Assembly (NCBI RefSeq): GCF_028554725.1
Contig: NC_071667.1
Coordinates: forward strand, 70,189,501-70,253,500
From: Zeugodacus cucurbitae
Lineage: Eukaryota > Arthropoda > Insecta > Diptera > Tephritidae
Direction: 5' to 3'
Length of the DNA: 64,000 nt
The notes beneath the pieces are model-generated. The model was not told the origin of the DNA. It made no database searches and saw only the letters and a list, made by a program, of their open reading frames with translations. Of the stretch, positions 49,705-63,300 are shown one piece after another. The number at the start of each line of letters is the position of its first letter. Within the stretch, counting starts at the first letter, position 1. The translations under genes and the position numbers were made by a program.

Positions 49705-49944
49705 CATACAAAAAAGTTTTCTAAAATAATAATTTATTGCATAATCTATTTTTCTAATTAGTGAAAATGTACGTAGTGTTTATTTAAAGTCCAAAATGCC
49801 GACGCCACAGTTTGATAATACATATAAAATTCCAGCTATATATTTTTGAGATCACCCCGTGCTATGTATACACACATATATACAATATAAACAAATAAAA
49901 AATGTATAGATTATTCAGGTTAAGCGCCTTCACTTCAATCACGG

Positions 49945-50480
49945 CTCAGCAATAAATAAGCTGACACTTCGTCGGAAGTTTTTGAAGATGTAAGTCACAC
50001 AGTTGAACAGTTGAAAGCGTTGCGATCATAAATTAACGCGAATCGTGTGAACATTTTGTTTTCTTAGACAGCGGTAATGATGATAATAGTGCAAAACTAG
50101 TGCAAGATTTCAAACAAAATAGAACAAGAAGCAGAAATTTACAATAGAAAAAATTAAAAAAATAAAAATAAAAAAACTTCAATACTAACAATATAATTTA
50201 ATATTAACAAAAAAGCAATAGATTTGCTTAGCAAAAATATAACTGTGATTACTGTGTACCTACTTTACAAAACAACGACGTTAACGAAAAAAATATACAA
50301 AATAAAAAAATATAAATAAATAAATTATAAAATATATTTTTATTTTAAATATATGTATGTATGTATATACATATAAAAACTAAGTAGCTTAGTGAATATT
50401 TAGATTACAATTTGAGTTTGGCACGAGAAGGTCATTAGCTTATATAATCGCACGAAGTTATTCATAGAAATCACAAAGGT
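49945..50480 (+). promoter_or_regulatory. Candidate 5'-UTR exon of CCHa2 (proximal promoter)
   Basis: Complex, less AT-rich sequence starting near 49940 is followed by a strong donor, ATCACAAAG|GTGAGT (GT at 50479-50480). A second donor-like GAT|GTAAGT lies at 49990. The first CCHa2 coding exon begins right after a strong acceptor (TTTTATTTCAG, AG at 54305-54306), so at least one upstream non-coding exon must exist, and this is the nearest good candidate. Confidence 0.4.
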
Positions 50481-51905
50481 GAGTCAACTACAATTTTTGA
50501 AAAATGGTCAAAAGTGAAACTTTTGGTATCTTAAGACTATAAAATATGTATATGAAAATTATAAGTAATTAATAAAGTGCTAATTTTTTCCAAAAAATTT
50601 AAAAATGATTTTGAAAAAAAAAAATAAAATAAATAATATAAGAACGTTGCCATTTTTGCTTAATAATTATCATCATCATTAAAAAAAATTATAATTGTTA
50701 TAAATAAATATATAATATTAACTCTTTTAAGCTTCTCATTACTTAACTTCTTTTTAGATTTAATGTTTTCTTTCCTACAACCACAACAACAAAATTTTAC
50801 AAGAATATAAACGACGCTATATCACATACATACAAATTTATACATAATTTATGTGAAAAGTATTTAAAAATTCTAAAATTAAGATATTTATAAGCACTTC
50901 AACTCTTCAGACAAAAATAAGAAACCCAAGACTCACTCGCCTCCTTTCAAAATTCAGACTTGAAGTCTAAAACTTTTAACCACACATTAACTGCCACCTA
51001 CGCTAATTCAATAACAACAACGTTAAGCACACATTTAACATTTTTTACACACATATATATATATATAATTCATAATTCACCGCCGGCATAAACATACTCG
51101 TATATAACATATGTACATATGTATGTCGAACAGCATTTGCCTGCATAATAACTCGTGCATACGCCAGATGTTTTGCCTTCTTGCATATAAAATGCTAATA
51201 TGATTACCCAGAGTACTAGGCATGCATCCGCATATTTGTATGTATGTATAGGTAATATAGGTGATATGCTTAATAAAATGTTTTACTTCAATTATGATGC
51301 ATTGATTGACACATTAAAATCACTTATGGCACTTATGACTCTTTAACCCATCAACTTTACATTCATAACACTTATGGTAGACCGCACACGCATAAACACA
51401 GTGATATGCACATACATATGTATATACATGTATGTAGGTATGAATATAGCAAACTAATATTAGCTGATAAGAAGCGTCGAACATAAATAAGCTTAATAAA
51501 CAATAATAAACGCACGCTCCCCAAGCATGAAATGCAAAAGTATGTACATATGTATGTATGTATATATGTATGTATGTATATATTTATGTGTGTGTGTTTA
51601 AGTATGATTTGGCAATATGCACAATTGCAAATATTAATTTATATATGTTTGTATATTTATACACCTGTGATTACATAAACTTTGTGCTGGCAGCTACAGT
51701 GCAGTTAAATTAGCTTTTAGTCAATTAAGTTTTGCCGTTAATGGAAATTAAATACATTTAGGTTAATAAAAGAATTAATTTCATGAATATTTAAAATTAA
51801 TTTTATTAAATTTTCTGACATGTAATGCATTAACTTCGTTAACTTTATTAAGCTACTTCATTTATTGCCTGAGATATTGAATATAAAGCATATCGAGCAA
51901 AAGAA

Positions 51906-52003
51906 AACTTCAATTTTCGAACATACAGATCCTGTTAATGTCATCTCATAAAAAAACTTCAATTTTCGAACATACAGATCCTGTTAATGTCATCTCAACA
52001 TTA
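51906..52003. repeat. Perfect tandem duplication, 49-bp period
   Basis: The unit beginning AAACTTCAATTTTCGAACAT occurs at 51906 and again at 51955 without visible mismatch over about 44 bases. The lack of divergence suggests a recent event. Confidence 0.85.
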
Positions 52004-52869
52004 GAACCTATTTTTCAAACGTTTTTAAACCAAATTAGACTATACTCACTGCAACCACTTGTTTGAAGGTCATGTTTTAATTATGCCGTTATAGAGCTAA
52101 AGTATTTTCGAAGGCGTGGCAATGTTCCCATTCCAAGCTTTTACAAAAACAATATTCAGAGGTTGTCAAAGAACTCGTTTCTCATTTTTTTGATAACCTC
52201 TTTTAGACCGACGGCTATACTGATAGAAAATCTCATGCTTCCAATCAGTTTTATATACCTAGGTCTCGGGGACTAATTTTCATACCTTTACCATCTTACC
52301 GACCGTTTCAAACCCTTAGGCCTAGCTTCTAAATTAATTCATCCCAAAATCTTAATTTATTGAAATACTTCTTCCGTTTTCTTCTTTACTGTTTAATAGG
52401 TTATAAGGCTAATTCTACTATCTCAAAGTTCGATTTTTCCTCAGTAAATTTTAATTGAATTAAAGCCGGAAAGGCTCTCTAATTTATTTATGTATTTTTA
52501 CCGTTATTTGCGTATAATAAGAAAATAACTTAAGAAATCAAATATATTTTCGACATTTAACCTTCGTTCATAACCACGATTAAAGAAATGTGCCTACGAC
52601 AACAACAAAAGCATTTAACATAGAAAAAGTTTGTATTGACACAAGGCTCTACTAGTAGTCCACTCACGTCTCGCAGCTTAAGAAGTTTATGCAAACTTTG
52701 TTGTACTACAACATTTAGGATTGCACCGATTAACCTTTTGGCGTAAAAGGTGTTTACATTACGTGCATACATATTGTTATATTGAACCATTAATGAATGA
52801 ACCATGAATCTTACAACGGATGAAATCGTTGGTCAAAGCGGAATTTGTTGTGATTCATTTATTTGTGGC

Positions 52870-52945
52870 TTATTTATAGATATGTATGGTAGATATGGAT
52901 GATATGTATGGATTATTTATAGATATGTATGGTAGATATGGAGAT
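52870..52945. repeat. Short direct repeat, 43-bp period
   Basis: TTATTTATAGATATGTATGG occurs at 52870 and 52913, each followed by TAGATATGGA. Confidence 0.8.
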
Positions 52946-53440
52946 GTTTGTCCGAGCTTTCCCTTTCATTAATGATGCATGATTTGAAGTTCTGTGAGGG
53001 ACCCAAATATTTTAATTCTAGTTCGAATGGCTAATACATATTATGTGATTAGGCTTTTTATTGCAGTGATACGCATGGAAGCCTACCAGGCGATAAAGCG
53101 ATTGAAATTATGAGCCATTAAACCTTGTATATATGTGTTTAGAACCTATGTACATATTTACATTGTTTTAATTTTAATAGCCTGCTTATGATTCTTTTTA
53201 TAGCCATTTCGCTTAATGACGCAGTTCCGCGTTGTCCAAAATAACGAATTCAAGATGGGAAGTCCCGCTAATCACCAATGATAGTTGTTCTACATTTGTT
53301 ATTATAATCAGCAACGCTTGTGTTTTTCCAAATATGAAAAATATTTCTTCGAACAGACAAATTTACTGTCTTTGGTTATTGAAATACAGAGCAATAAGAT
53401 TTTCACCAAAATTTCTTATTTCAATTGATCAATGAAATAA

Positions 53441-53814
53441 TTATCGAAGATTGAACAGTTCGTTCAAACAATCTAAAGCTTTAGTGAAGCGGAATGTTTT
53501 TGTGTTGCTTACATTTCGGCGCGGAGTTGCATAGTACTTAAAAATACCAATAAATACCCATATCTCAACATTCTGGAAATAGTTCCCAGGTGAGGGTATC
53601 AAAAAGATTCCGTGATGGAAAATCTTAATCTGAAAGTGAAAGCCGTCTTGCAAGTCATTCTTTTCGCAGAGAGTTGAGTAACGAGTGCTCGCAGCTGCTT
53701 GCTGAAAAAAATTTATAAATCTGACAAGTACGTGCTTGAAAATCGAATGTAGCGGCTTGAAAAACAAAATATTAGAAATATACACGCCCGTGCGAAGCCA
53801 GAGTGGTCTGCTAG
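53441..53814 (+). mobile_element. Possible Helitron 3' terminal segment
   Basis: The + strand runs into CCCGTGCGAAGCCAGAGTGG, then TCTG, and stops at CTAG (53811-53814) followed by T. This is the usual layout of Helitron 3' ends (GCGAAGCC hairpin region, CTRR, host T), though the hairpin here is weak. The stretch is more GC-balanced than its neighbours. A 140-codon frame on the minus strand spans it but matches no family. The left boundary is unknown. Confidence 0.4.
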
Positions 53815-53817
53815 TGA

Positions 53818-54143
53818 TATAACTTTGCTTCCGTCGTTTTCCAATAGATGTCTCTAGGGTCAAGCACTGGTCGATTAAATCGATTAAATCGTTTTATATC
53901 GATCTTGGACATTTGTGTCAACATTAACCCAACAAAATATTTGTAGAGATCTGTTTGCATCCCAAATTTATTCTCAACTGAAAATGTCACTTTTTGACTC
54001 TCGACATTTGCGGGAAATTTTGCTTTTCTTTTTTAATTTCAAGAAAACTTCGGCCGAGGCTCATCGACATTTGTAACCGTTTTTATACAACGAAAAATTA
54101 AATTTACAAAAAACGGCGGAAGTAAAGTTTTAGACCTAATATA
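53818..54143. mobile_element. Mariner-like MITE (same family as 7973 and 33168)
   Basis: Left end ATAACTTTGCTTCCGTCGTT lacks the first bases of the terminal repeat. The right end is complete (ACGGCGGAAGTAAAGTTTTA, then GACCTAATATA). Internal words TCTCTAGGGTCAAGCACTGG and GATTAAATCG match the copy at 33168. It abuts the possible Helitron end within four bases. Confidence 0.75.
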
Positions 54144-54311
54144 TAAATTGGAGCTGTTAGTTCCTCTGCTTAATTCTATCCTCGAAATACATTAGGTCCC
54201 GCTCAAATTTTAAACTTTTAAATTGTACTAAAACATTAAGTAAACTAATTAATTTTATTTATTATATTTTCAAATAATAAATTGTATTTTTTATTTTTTA
54301 TTTCAGAGACG

Positions 54312-57300
54312 ATGAATTCTTCAGTATCCTTCCTGTTGTTGATGATCTGTGCGATCGTTTTGGGGGCACAACAAGGCCAAGCAAAGAGTAAGTCATAAAA
54401 TCAGCAAATTATTGTCTTTATTTGGTAAATTATTATAATTGACGCAACATAATTGGGCGTCTTAAAGAACAGCAGACTCATATATACACACCAACACCAC
54501 CACATTTAAATGAGCAACTCAGCCAGTTTGGCTGTGGTCTCCGGTTAATTTGACACCTTCCTCACAGCTTGAAGTGAACACAAAGCATTGTCTACTTAAA
54601 TAAATAAAATTAAATTCGTTTAGTTCGCAGCCACTTAAATAAGAGAGCCGTATGACACAATTAGCCAAATTAATAGATAAAGCCACGAGTTGAAAGTCGA
54701 AATTTATACACTTACTGCCAGCCGTCCACATTGAGATGGCGTTCATTGCCTGCAAGATGACAATTTAAGAGATAATCGAGCAGCAGCACATCTTATATTG
54801 TGTTTGAGGGTGCGAAAAGTGGGGGGAGTGGAATTGAAACAATTCACAAACAACACGAGCGAGCAGGTGAAACTGAGCTGCTGCTGTTGGAATTATGTAA
54901 ATATATATGTTGTAGGAGATTTGGTAGCAAAACAAAACTATTAAATACAAACTAACATACATACAAACAAATGTGCAATTGGCTTACATATAGACTGTAA
55001 AATATTGCTAGAAAATGTATATTTTCATATATACCTATGTACATACATATATATGTATGTACAGTAAATAAAATGCATTTGAAACAACATTTTGAAGTGA
55101 GCAAAACAAATTTCTTATCTTCGGAAATTCATTCGACATTTTAAAGGGCTCGAATAGGAAGCAAAGCAGTGTTCGCAGCGCTTGAATTGAGTGCATAGGA
55201 ACAGCGGAATGCTTATTTTTCGTGCTTACAAATATATGTTGGAATACAATAGGAGGATAGATACAGTGGTCAGCTAATAATTAGAACTACCCTTTTGCAT
55301 TTAAGCTTGGTCCTTCGCTAAGTGCTAAGATTGAACGGATGTGGAATAGATATGAGAGAGTGTCATACTAGTAAAGGCCCAAGAATTAAGATACTTGTAT
55401 TAATATCTCTACTAACATTTTTGTACACTATTATCAAGTTGAAATGGTGTTGCAATTAACCTTTTTATTATTTTATTATTTACTTATAATATGTACCTCT
55501 GCTTTAAAGGGTCAAAGTTTGATTTTCGAAAAAAAATGTATATCGAAAAATATTGAAAATATTTATAACTTCTATCATATAAGCTTGAAGAGTTTTATAT
55601 ACCATTATTTAACAAGAAAATTTACATTTTATCTACATTTTGGATTTATTAGTAGCTATATCTTATAATTAATAATATTTTTTTAAATCCTTTTTTCAAT
55701 ATTCGCTTACAAATATTTCAATTTTTCAGGCTAACTTCGAAAATCGGAGAATACATTTTTTTTTACTTATGACTCAATCTCTCGGAAAAAATTAGTTTAG
55801 TCCAATACCCAGCCGAGTGTTGTACAGTATTACTAATAGAAAAGACATTTTAAAATTTTGTAAACTTTGGCTCTATTTCAATGCCGACCACTGTCTCTAA
55901 AACCCTAACTATAAAGTTGTGACTTCCAGTAAAATACAATTGAATACAATTTTCTACTTGCAACAATAATAGGTGCAAGGAAATTGTTGACACCGGCAAA
56001 TGCCAATGTTGCACCGTTATATTATGTGTGCAATAACAACAACATAGTATTGTTTAGCATATATGGAAAATGTCGATATCCGTTTTATGTCTGGAAAATG
56101 TAGGTTTATGTGCATGCTATTACATATGAAGGCGAAGCAAAGACAATGCTGCATTAAATTCTCCAAACAAGTTCAATGACCAAATTTTTATTATTTGCAA
56201 ATATTCAATAATGTAGAAAATCCTCAATTTACTTGGTCTCACTAATTCTTTACCTCTCCTAATCATTTCTCAGAAACATTTGCATTGTATAGATTACAAT
56301 TAACTTATTATGTAAATTGTTTGTTTTGAAAATAAATATTAAAAAATCTCTTTGCAAGAAAATATTTATTTTCGGTCTATTTAGTATGGCCTTTGGGCAG
56401 CGCTGCTCGCTGCGAGATAAGCGTAAACAACTTTTTGAAATGTATATATATATTATTATATATGTATGTATTTAAATATAAATTTATATGTATTTATAGC
56501 ACAAATTTAAACGATCACAACATTAGCCTCACCCTCACCTCAATTACATACATACAGTTCTATGTGTATGTACGTATCTTGCATAGAAGCCACAAAGTCA
56601 TGATAACGAAATACAGTGACCACTCTGCGCTGATTCACAATAGAGGCATACTTAGAGAAATTCCTCGAATCAATCTTCACATAGGGCACAGTTGGCAACA
56701 AAGTTGGTCTCATTACAAAAAAATATACAAATATGTTCGTATGTATTCAAAGACAAATAGTTGATGGGATTTCGATTATTACATGCCACAACTAATTCCA
56801 ATTTGGTCAAATATGCTTGGCTCTAAATTGTATCCCTTCATATCCCTTTGGGAGTTCCGCATACAAGTAAATGGTTATGAGTTTAAATTAGCTATTTGAA
56901 CTTGAAAAATAGTAAGTTAGTGATAAATGCATGAATAAATAAACATACATACATACTTTTATGAATTATAGGCTGCATGGAGGCTTTCATTGTTGGCTTA
57001 GTTTGAAAATCTTGAAACCTCTTTTCCTTAAAAGCCTATTCTTTGAACGTTCTTGAATCTATTTAACAAATATATTTAAGGGGAAGAAGTGAAGAAATAC
57101 ATTTCAAGGCATTTTTTAACAATTTTCGAGAAACAACTATTACGTTTAAAATCCTGAAATACAAATGAATTTGGTCTAACTATATTCCAATTTCTTTATG
57201 TCACACTTAAGAAAGCTGGAGATCGCCTTGGAGATTAAAAAATAATCCTCAGTTTGAAATCGAACTAAATGTAAACAAAAATATTTATCGGAGCTGAATT

Positions 57301-58086
57301 TGTATGCCTTGAAGAAACTAAAAAGCAATAGATAAATATTAAATCGGTTAATTAACGGTACTTTATATACAAGGAACACCATAGCCTGGACTATTTAACA
57401 CATAAAAACACATATGTATGTATAACAAAATAATTATTTTATAAATTTTGAGGTTATTTACACAGCGCTCTGAGGTTGAAGAACTTCAAAATAACACACA
57501 GTTACCAAAAAACGTTAGCTTGAAAAGCTGTTTACAAATCATCATAATCACACACACGCCCAATAGGTATATTTAATAGATCTGAACATACATATGTATA
57601 AACACTCCTACTAGCATTTAAGTACCTCAGACAGACACTACATGAATTAATCACAAATATGCAATTTTCTGCTGCCTTACAGAGGGCTGCAACGCATATG
57701 GACAAGCCTGTTACGGTGGACACGGAAAACGTTCGCTGGGCTCCTTAACGGATGAGATGCTGGCAAATAAGGCATACAGAAACGAGAGAGAGGAATTGCA
57801 TCCCAATGAATTGCTGCAGGCGATGCCTAACGAAGCGACAGGACTATTACAGGATAGAGAAATTGACACGTTCCCCAGATATCGACTCATCAAGATTATG
57901 AGGTCATTGGTAAGTTTGGCAGTTGCTCACATATTTACACACAAGCTTATACTAAATTACGCTTTCATTTTCAACTATGTGCAGTTGAGTGGACATCTGA
58001 AGCGACCTGTTGAGCGACCAAATGAAATCGACTACCCCATCTCAGCCGAGGCGTTTAGCCGTGATAACAGCAACAGCTTCAATTAA
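54312..58086 (+). CDS. CCHa2: CCHamide-2 neuropeptide precursor
   Basis: Three coding exons, 54312-54387, 57683-57909 and 57985-58086 (phases 1 and 0), encode 134 aa. Residues 1-24 form a signal peptide (SFLLLMICAIVLGAQ). After a KK pair comes the peptide GCNAYGQACYGGH, encoded at 57685-57723, then GKR, which supplies the amidation Gly and dibasic cleavage site. Its two Cys are seven apart and should form the disulfide typical of CCHamides. The YGGH-amide end is the CCHamide-2 form (from memory, fly CCHa2 is GCQAYGHVCYGGH-amide). The remaining about 90 residues are a less conserved spacer. CCHamide-2 is a gut and fat-body hormone acting on the CCHa2 receptor to control feeding and insulin release. 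A strong acceptor just before the ATG implies an upstream non-coding exon. The 3.3-kb intron 1 has no recognisable gene. Confidence 0.95.
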
Positions 58087-58417
58087 ATTGTCAAACACCA
58101 TGAAAGAACGCCGACAAACCATCCAGACTGTTAATTTCACCAATACAACTGTTGTGCAACGAGCAAGTAGACGGACCTTTAAGTGTGCAGATACAACAAA
58201 TACGCAATTGCTGTAAAAAAAAATTACCAAAAAATACCAAAAACAAATGCATTTGGCTTATGTATAAGAAGAAGAAGCATGAAAACCATATTTTCCTTAA
58301 ATATTTGTATATATATACATATAGCGAGAAATCAAACAAACACACACACACACACCACTGTACATGCATAATATTGTATAACTACAACGCTTTATCACCG
58401 TTAATATGTGTACATAC

Positions 58418-58423
58418 AATAAA
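58418..58423 (+). terminator. Poly(A) signal of CCHa2
   Basis: AATAAA about 330 bases past the stop codon. A CA microsatellite lies in the 3' UTR near 58335-58355. Confidence 0.55.
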
Positions 58424-60200
58424 TATATAAGCAGAATTTAGCAAAAAATATGGTAAACAAAAACAGTGAATTCACTAAATTACTTATTTTCTTCATTATG
58501 ACAAAATCTGACTGAAATTTTAAGGGCTGGAAAATTTCAGTAGATTGCATAGCTTACATAGAGATACAAACGCACACACACAACTGCATTGTACATTAAA
58601 CACTATTTCGAAAGCTTTCTTCAAACTGTTCCGAAGTGAAATACAATTATATAACTAAGGAAATTAGACTATACTTTAGATTAGTGCATCTAAAACAAAC
58701 TTAGCCAAACTCTATGTTCCAAAACAAAGATAATGAAAAGCAAAGACTATAGGATACCTTTATTTACCAAATATGAGTATGTATGTAAATGTTAATAAAT
58801 TATTATAAAGCTTAAATTGATGATGAGAAAGCTTTTATTTGACGCGGGCTTGAAGGTAGAGATTAAAAAGGACTCGAAGTTAATATAGATGGTGGCATGC
58901 ATTACGTCCTCCTTTGTAAGTTTTTTTTTTATGATTTTTTCGAATTAAAATCCATAAATTCCTAATTTATATTGAATATGGCAAAATGGGTCGAAAATAA
59001 TTGTAGTCACATCTCTTAGAACGAATCCCTTCACTCCCTTGACGTTACTTTAGATAACTCAATACTAAAATAATTCAAAACTTAGTTCAAATAGCGTTCC
59101 TGACATGAGACAATTTCATTTAAAAATTGAAAATTAGTATAAATCGATCAGTATATTTCCATAATCAACATAGTATGCCGAATAATTCTCCCTGCTCATA
59201 ATAAATTTTATATTATAATAGATGAAATCGGTATAAATATATGTATATTTCTTCTAAATCGGTTATTATCGATTTTTGTTCCTTCCGTTCATTTTAATTT
59301 ATTTTAAATTTTCAGCTGACATTTTCAATGAAATTATCGTAATAGTTGGCAAGTTACGAAAATTTTAAGTTGGCAATGCTATGGTTGATTTATAGAAAAT
59401 ATAAAATATATATGTACGTATGCAAATGAATATTTAAATATTTTGTATATTTACAGAATGGGTAAGTATATTTACATTGCTTCATACTGCAGCTTCTTTT
59501 GCTATGTTATCTACGTACAAACACATAAACGTGCTTACTTACCAAGTAAAACTTACAAGCGCTGGACTCAATTGCAGCGCCGTGCCTATCACTGGAGCAT
59601 CCTTAAGACTGTGCCAATTAATACTTAGAACTCACACATTTCTTCATATAACACTAATATACAGCACACCGGATATAGAAACCACACAAATTCACTTTAT
59701 TCCGAACATATAACCGGATATCTGCCACACAACTGCTTCCTATGCCCGTTGTGGCACATTTCATGGAATACCAATAGGTATTCTCTTATTTTAGCACAAA
59801 CAACACTTAAACACACTTCACTCGTTTCATTTTATGCATCGATGCAATAAAAGACGATTTATATCAATTAATTTGGTTAAATATGCAAAATTCCGTAATA
59901 AACCACGACCGACGCGCAACTTGTGAAGAAAAAGCGGTTGAAACTTCAAAATAACTAAGCGATACTGTCAAATATTCCGAAGAGGAAGCAAAAGGAAAAG
60001 CAACTTAACCAGACGACTCAAAAAATTATTTAACTTTCATGCGTAAACCTAAGTAATTTTAGTACAAATAAGTTAATATACTGTTAAGATATAATACAAT
60101 AAATAAAATTAATAGTTATTTAGCACCGACTTGCCCATCATAAAAATGTATATTTGCAAAAATAATTAAAAAATTCATAACATTTTAGTGGCCACTTTGC
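58424..60200. other. Intergenic region between CCHa2 and Utp21
   Basis: AT-rich to about 59440. A frame at 59443-59628 (KTYKRWTQLQRRAYHW) starts just after an acceptor-like TTTACAG but contains a donor-like GGGTAAGT immediately after its second Met, and resembles no known protein. I do not call it. Confidence 0.4.
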
Positions 60201-60204
60201 TTTA

Positions 60205-60337
60205 CTATCAATAATCGATAAATTTTCCATCGCAACCAGCTGTCGATTACATAGCTATCGGAGCACATGCTGCAAGAAACTGTAACCACGACTAGTAAAC
60301 ATTTCGTTTGTGATTGGAGCTAAATAGTGCGAAAATA
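60205..60337 (+). promoter_or_regulatory. Utp21 promoter region with DRE-like motif
   Basis: AATCGATA at 60213-60220 is one base from the DRE consensus TATCGATA, and TGTCGATTAC and GCTATCGG follow within 50 bases. DRE-type, TATA-less promoters are usual for fly housekeeping and ribosome-biogenesis genes. The site assignment is inference. Confidence 0.4.
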
Positions 60338-63300
60338 ATGACCAACACGGGGCAAATAGTGTCCAAAGGCACATTAAATGACGGTTTAGTTAATAGTAGT
60401 GTAATTTTCCGTCGAAATCGTGCATTGGGCTATGTGAGCAACAGCGTGCCCGCCGCGATACGGTATGTACGCCGTCGTAAGGATACCTTGATCACCACTT
60501 GTATTGGTCGTTCCTTTCAAGTGTACACGGCCAGCCATTTTCGCCTCTTACATGTCGGGCCAGTGCATCCAGATGAGATAACCGCCTTGGCTATGGATCG
60601 TATACACACTTATACGGCCAGTAATCGTTGTATTTACGCTTGGCGCGCCGGCAAACACCAGCGACACGTGTTTCGTGGTCACACACGCAATGTACATTTG
60701 TTGTTGCCATTCGGGGCACATCTAATAGCGGTGGATGAGGCGAATGTTTTACGCGTTTGGGATATAGCAACGGAAGAAGTATACTTGGAATTACAATTCA
60801 ATGCGGATGAGTTTTTAATAACCGCATTGGCACATCCGCCTGCCTATCTGAACAAAATTGTATTAGGCTCACAGCAGGGTATGCTTAAAATTTGGAATAT
60901 TAAAGAGAATCGTTTGGTGTATACTTTTGCTGGTGTGGGCAGCAAGGTTACGTGTATACAACCATCACCAGCGTTAGATGTTGTAGCAGTTGGTCATCAA
61001 GATGGCACTATTATTGTGCTCAATCTCAAATTCGACGAGGTGCTTATGAAGTTTAAGCAAGACTGGGGACAAGTTTCACAGATATCGTTCAGAACAGATG
61101 GACCACCCATAATGATCACTGCGTGTTCTAATGGTCACGTCGCATTTTGGAATCTGGAGGATCGTAAGGTAAGATTTTTATATAAATCTCTAATTATTTA
61201 TGTAAAAATATAATTTTTTTTTTAATTTAAAGATTGCTGGCCAATTACAAGCGCACGAGGACTCCGTGGCTACGGCTATTTGCTTCCACAACGAACCGCT
61301 ACTTTTTACCACTTCGCCAGATAATTCGATGAAATTGTGGATCTTCGATATGCCAGATAATGGCGCGCGTATGTTACGCATAAGAGAAGGACACACCGGA
61401 CCACCCTTGTGTATAAGATATCACGGCAATACTGGCACCACAATACTTTCCGCTGGTGAAGACAGTGCTTTGCGTGTATTTAGCACACTGACAGAATCAT
61501 TTAATAAAAGTATGGGCAAAGCTAGTTACAATCGAAAACAGTCCAAAAAAAGAAGTAAGTTAAATGAAACTTTTTTACAGAATATTATAAAAAATTTTGT
61601 TATATATATAGACCGTTTCGAAGAGGATTCATTACGTATGCCACCAATCATCGAGTTTACCAGCGAGACAACACGTGAGCGTGAATGGGATAATATAGCT
61701 GCTATACACGAGGGCATCATACAAACGACAACATGGTCATATCATAAAAACCGTATGGGCGAACATCGTTTGGTACCGGAGAAATTCCAAAACAAAAATC
61801 GTACGGACTACAATACAATCACAACTTGTGTAACACTCACGCACTGCTGTAATTTTGTTATTATTGGTAAGGAATTAGAAATAATAATATGCAATCATTA
61901 TTGAAGTATATATGCATATAGTTGTAATAGACTAGTTCAATATATTTTATAGGTTATTCTAGCGGTGACTTGGAGCGCTTCAACATTCAAAGTGGCATAC
62001 ATCGCGCGAGTTACGGTGCTCCAGCGCATAAAACTGCAGTACGTGGTGTAGTTTCGGACATTTTAAACCAATTTGTCATCTCTGGCTGTGGCGATGGTCT
62101 ATTGAAATTTTGGCCGTTCAAAGAAAAAGGTAAATTTTTGTATTCATAAAAAAATATTGAACCCGATTAACATATTCTACTTTTATTTCTCGAAGTTGCT
62201 AATCATATCAAGTGCCTTAAATTTTCTGATGGAATTTCACTGATGCGCATACACCGCGAAAGCGCTATGCTTGCTGTTGCCTTGGTCAACTTCACCGTAC
62301 ACATTGTGGATGTGGACACGCGGGTCGTGGTGCGTAAATTCGAGGGACACATTGCGAAATTGAATGATATGACATTCAGCCCCGACAGCCGTTGGCTTAT
62401 AACCGCAAGCATGGATTCCACAATTAAAGTATGGGATATACCATCATCCTACATGATAGATCACTTCAAAGTGGATCGTCCATGTGTGTCGCTTAGCATG
62501 TCGCCAAATGGTGATTTTTTGGCAACAGCACATGTCAACTATTTGGGCATATATTTGTGGGCGAATAAGATGCTCTTCAACCAGATTACACTACGCTCCA
62601 TCAATCCATATAGCACACCACCATTCGTTGGTCTACCAATTAGTGCTAGCGATGAGATGGATGTAGCTGATTTGATGGAGAAAACAAAACTGGGTGAAAC
62701 GGGCGATGAAGACGACGAGGACATGAGTGATGAAGAAGTGGGTCCTGAGATCAATTTAACCTATGAATCACCAGCACAGTTAGACTGTGAACTGATTACG
62801 CTATCTGGCGCTGCGGCATCGCGTTGGCAAAATTTGCTAGACCTTGAAGTAATTAAGAAACGCAACAAGCCAAAGGCACCACCAAAAACGCCAAAGCAAG
62901 CGCCATTTTTCCTGCCAACAGTTGCTGGTTTGGATTTAAAATTCGATATTGCGCAAGCCGCAGGCAATGCAGCTGATGAGGGTTCGCGTGTCTTGCAACC
63001 AGGTGCCGGTGGTCTCAGCACGTTAACCAACTTTGGCAAAATGCTGCACGAGTCAGCAGACAGTAAAATTTACGAACAATGTGTGAATCATTTGAAACAA
63101 CTTGGTCCATCAATGGTAGATTTTGAAATTAAATCATTGCATCCGAATGGCGGTGGTTCGTATCGCATCATGGTCGCCTTTTTGAAAACAATCGAGTCAA
63201 TGTTTCAATCAAATGCGAACTATGAGTTGGCGCAAGCGTACTTGAGTGTTTTCTTACGTGTCTACGGCATAGATCTATTGGATTCAGAGTCGGTAATTGA

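Larger units (their letters stand above)
50481..53440. other. AT-rich DNA, probably CCHa2 5' intron
   Basis: Holds TATG/CATA microsatellites near 51112 and 51540-51600, and two short tandem duplications listed separately. No coding region recognised. Confidence 0.4.

Noticed and set aside
53441..53863. 140-codon minus-strand frame
   Set aside because: It runs from a mariner MITE into the possible Helitron segment and has no recognisable family, so it is most likely chance in repeat DNA.
59443..59713. Short frames between CCHa2 and Utp21
   Set aside because: No similarity recognised, and they overlap each other in different frames. The start is directly followed by a donor-like GTAAGT.
61581..61611. 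Alternative acceptor TTTTTTACAG at 61580 in Utp21 intron 2
   Set aside because: It would leave an intron of only 26 bases, below the workable minimum. The acceptor at 61611 gives a 57-base intron and the expected protein.
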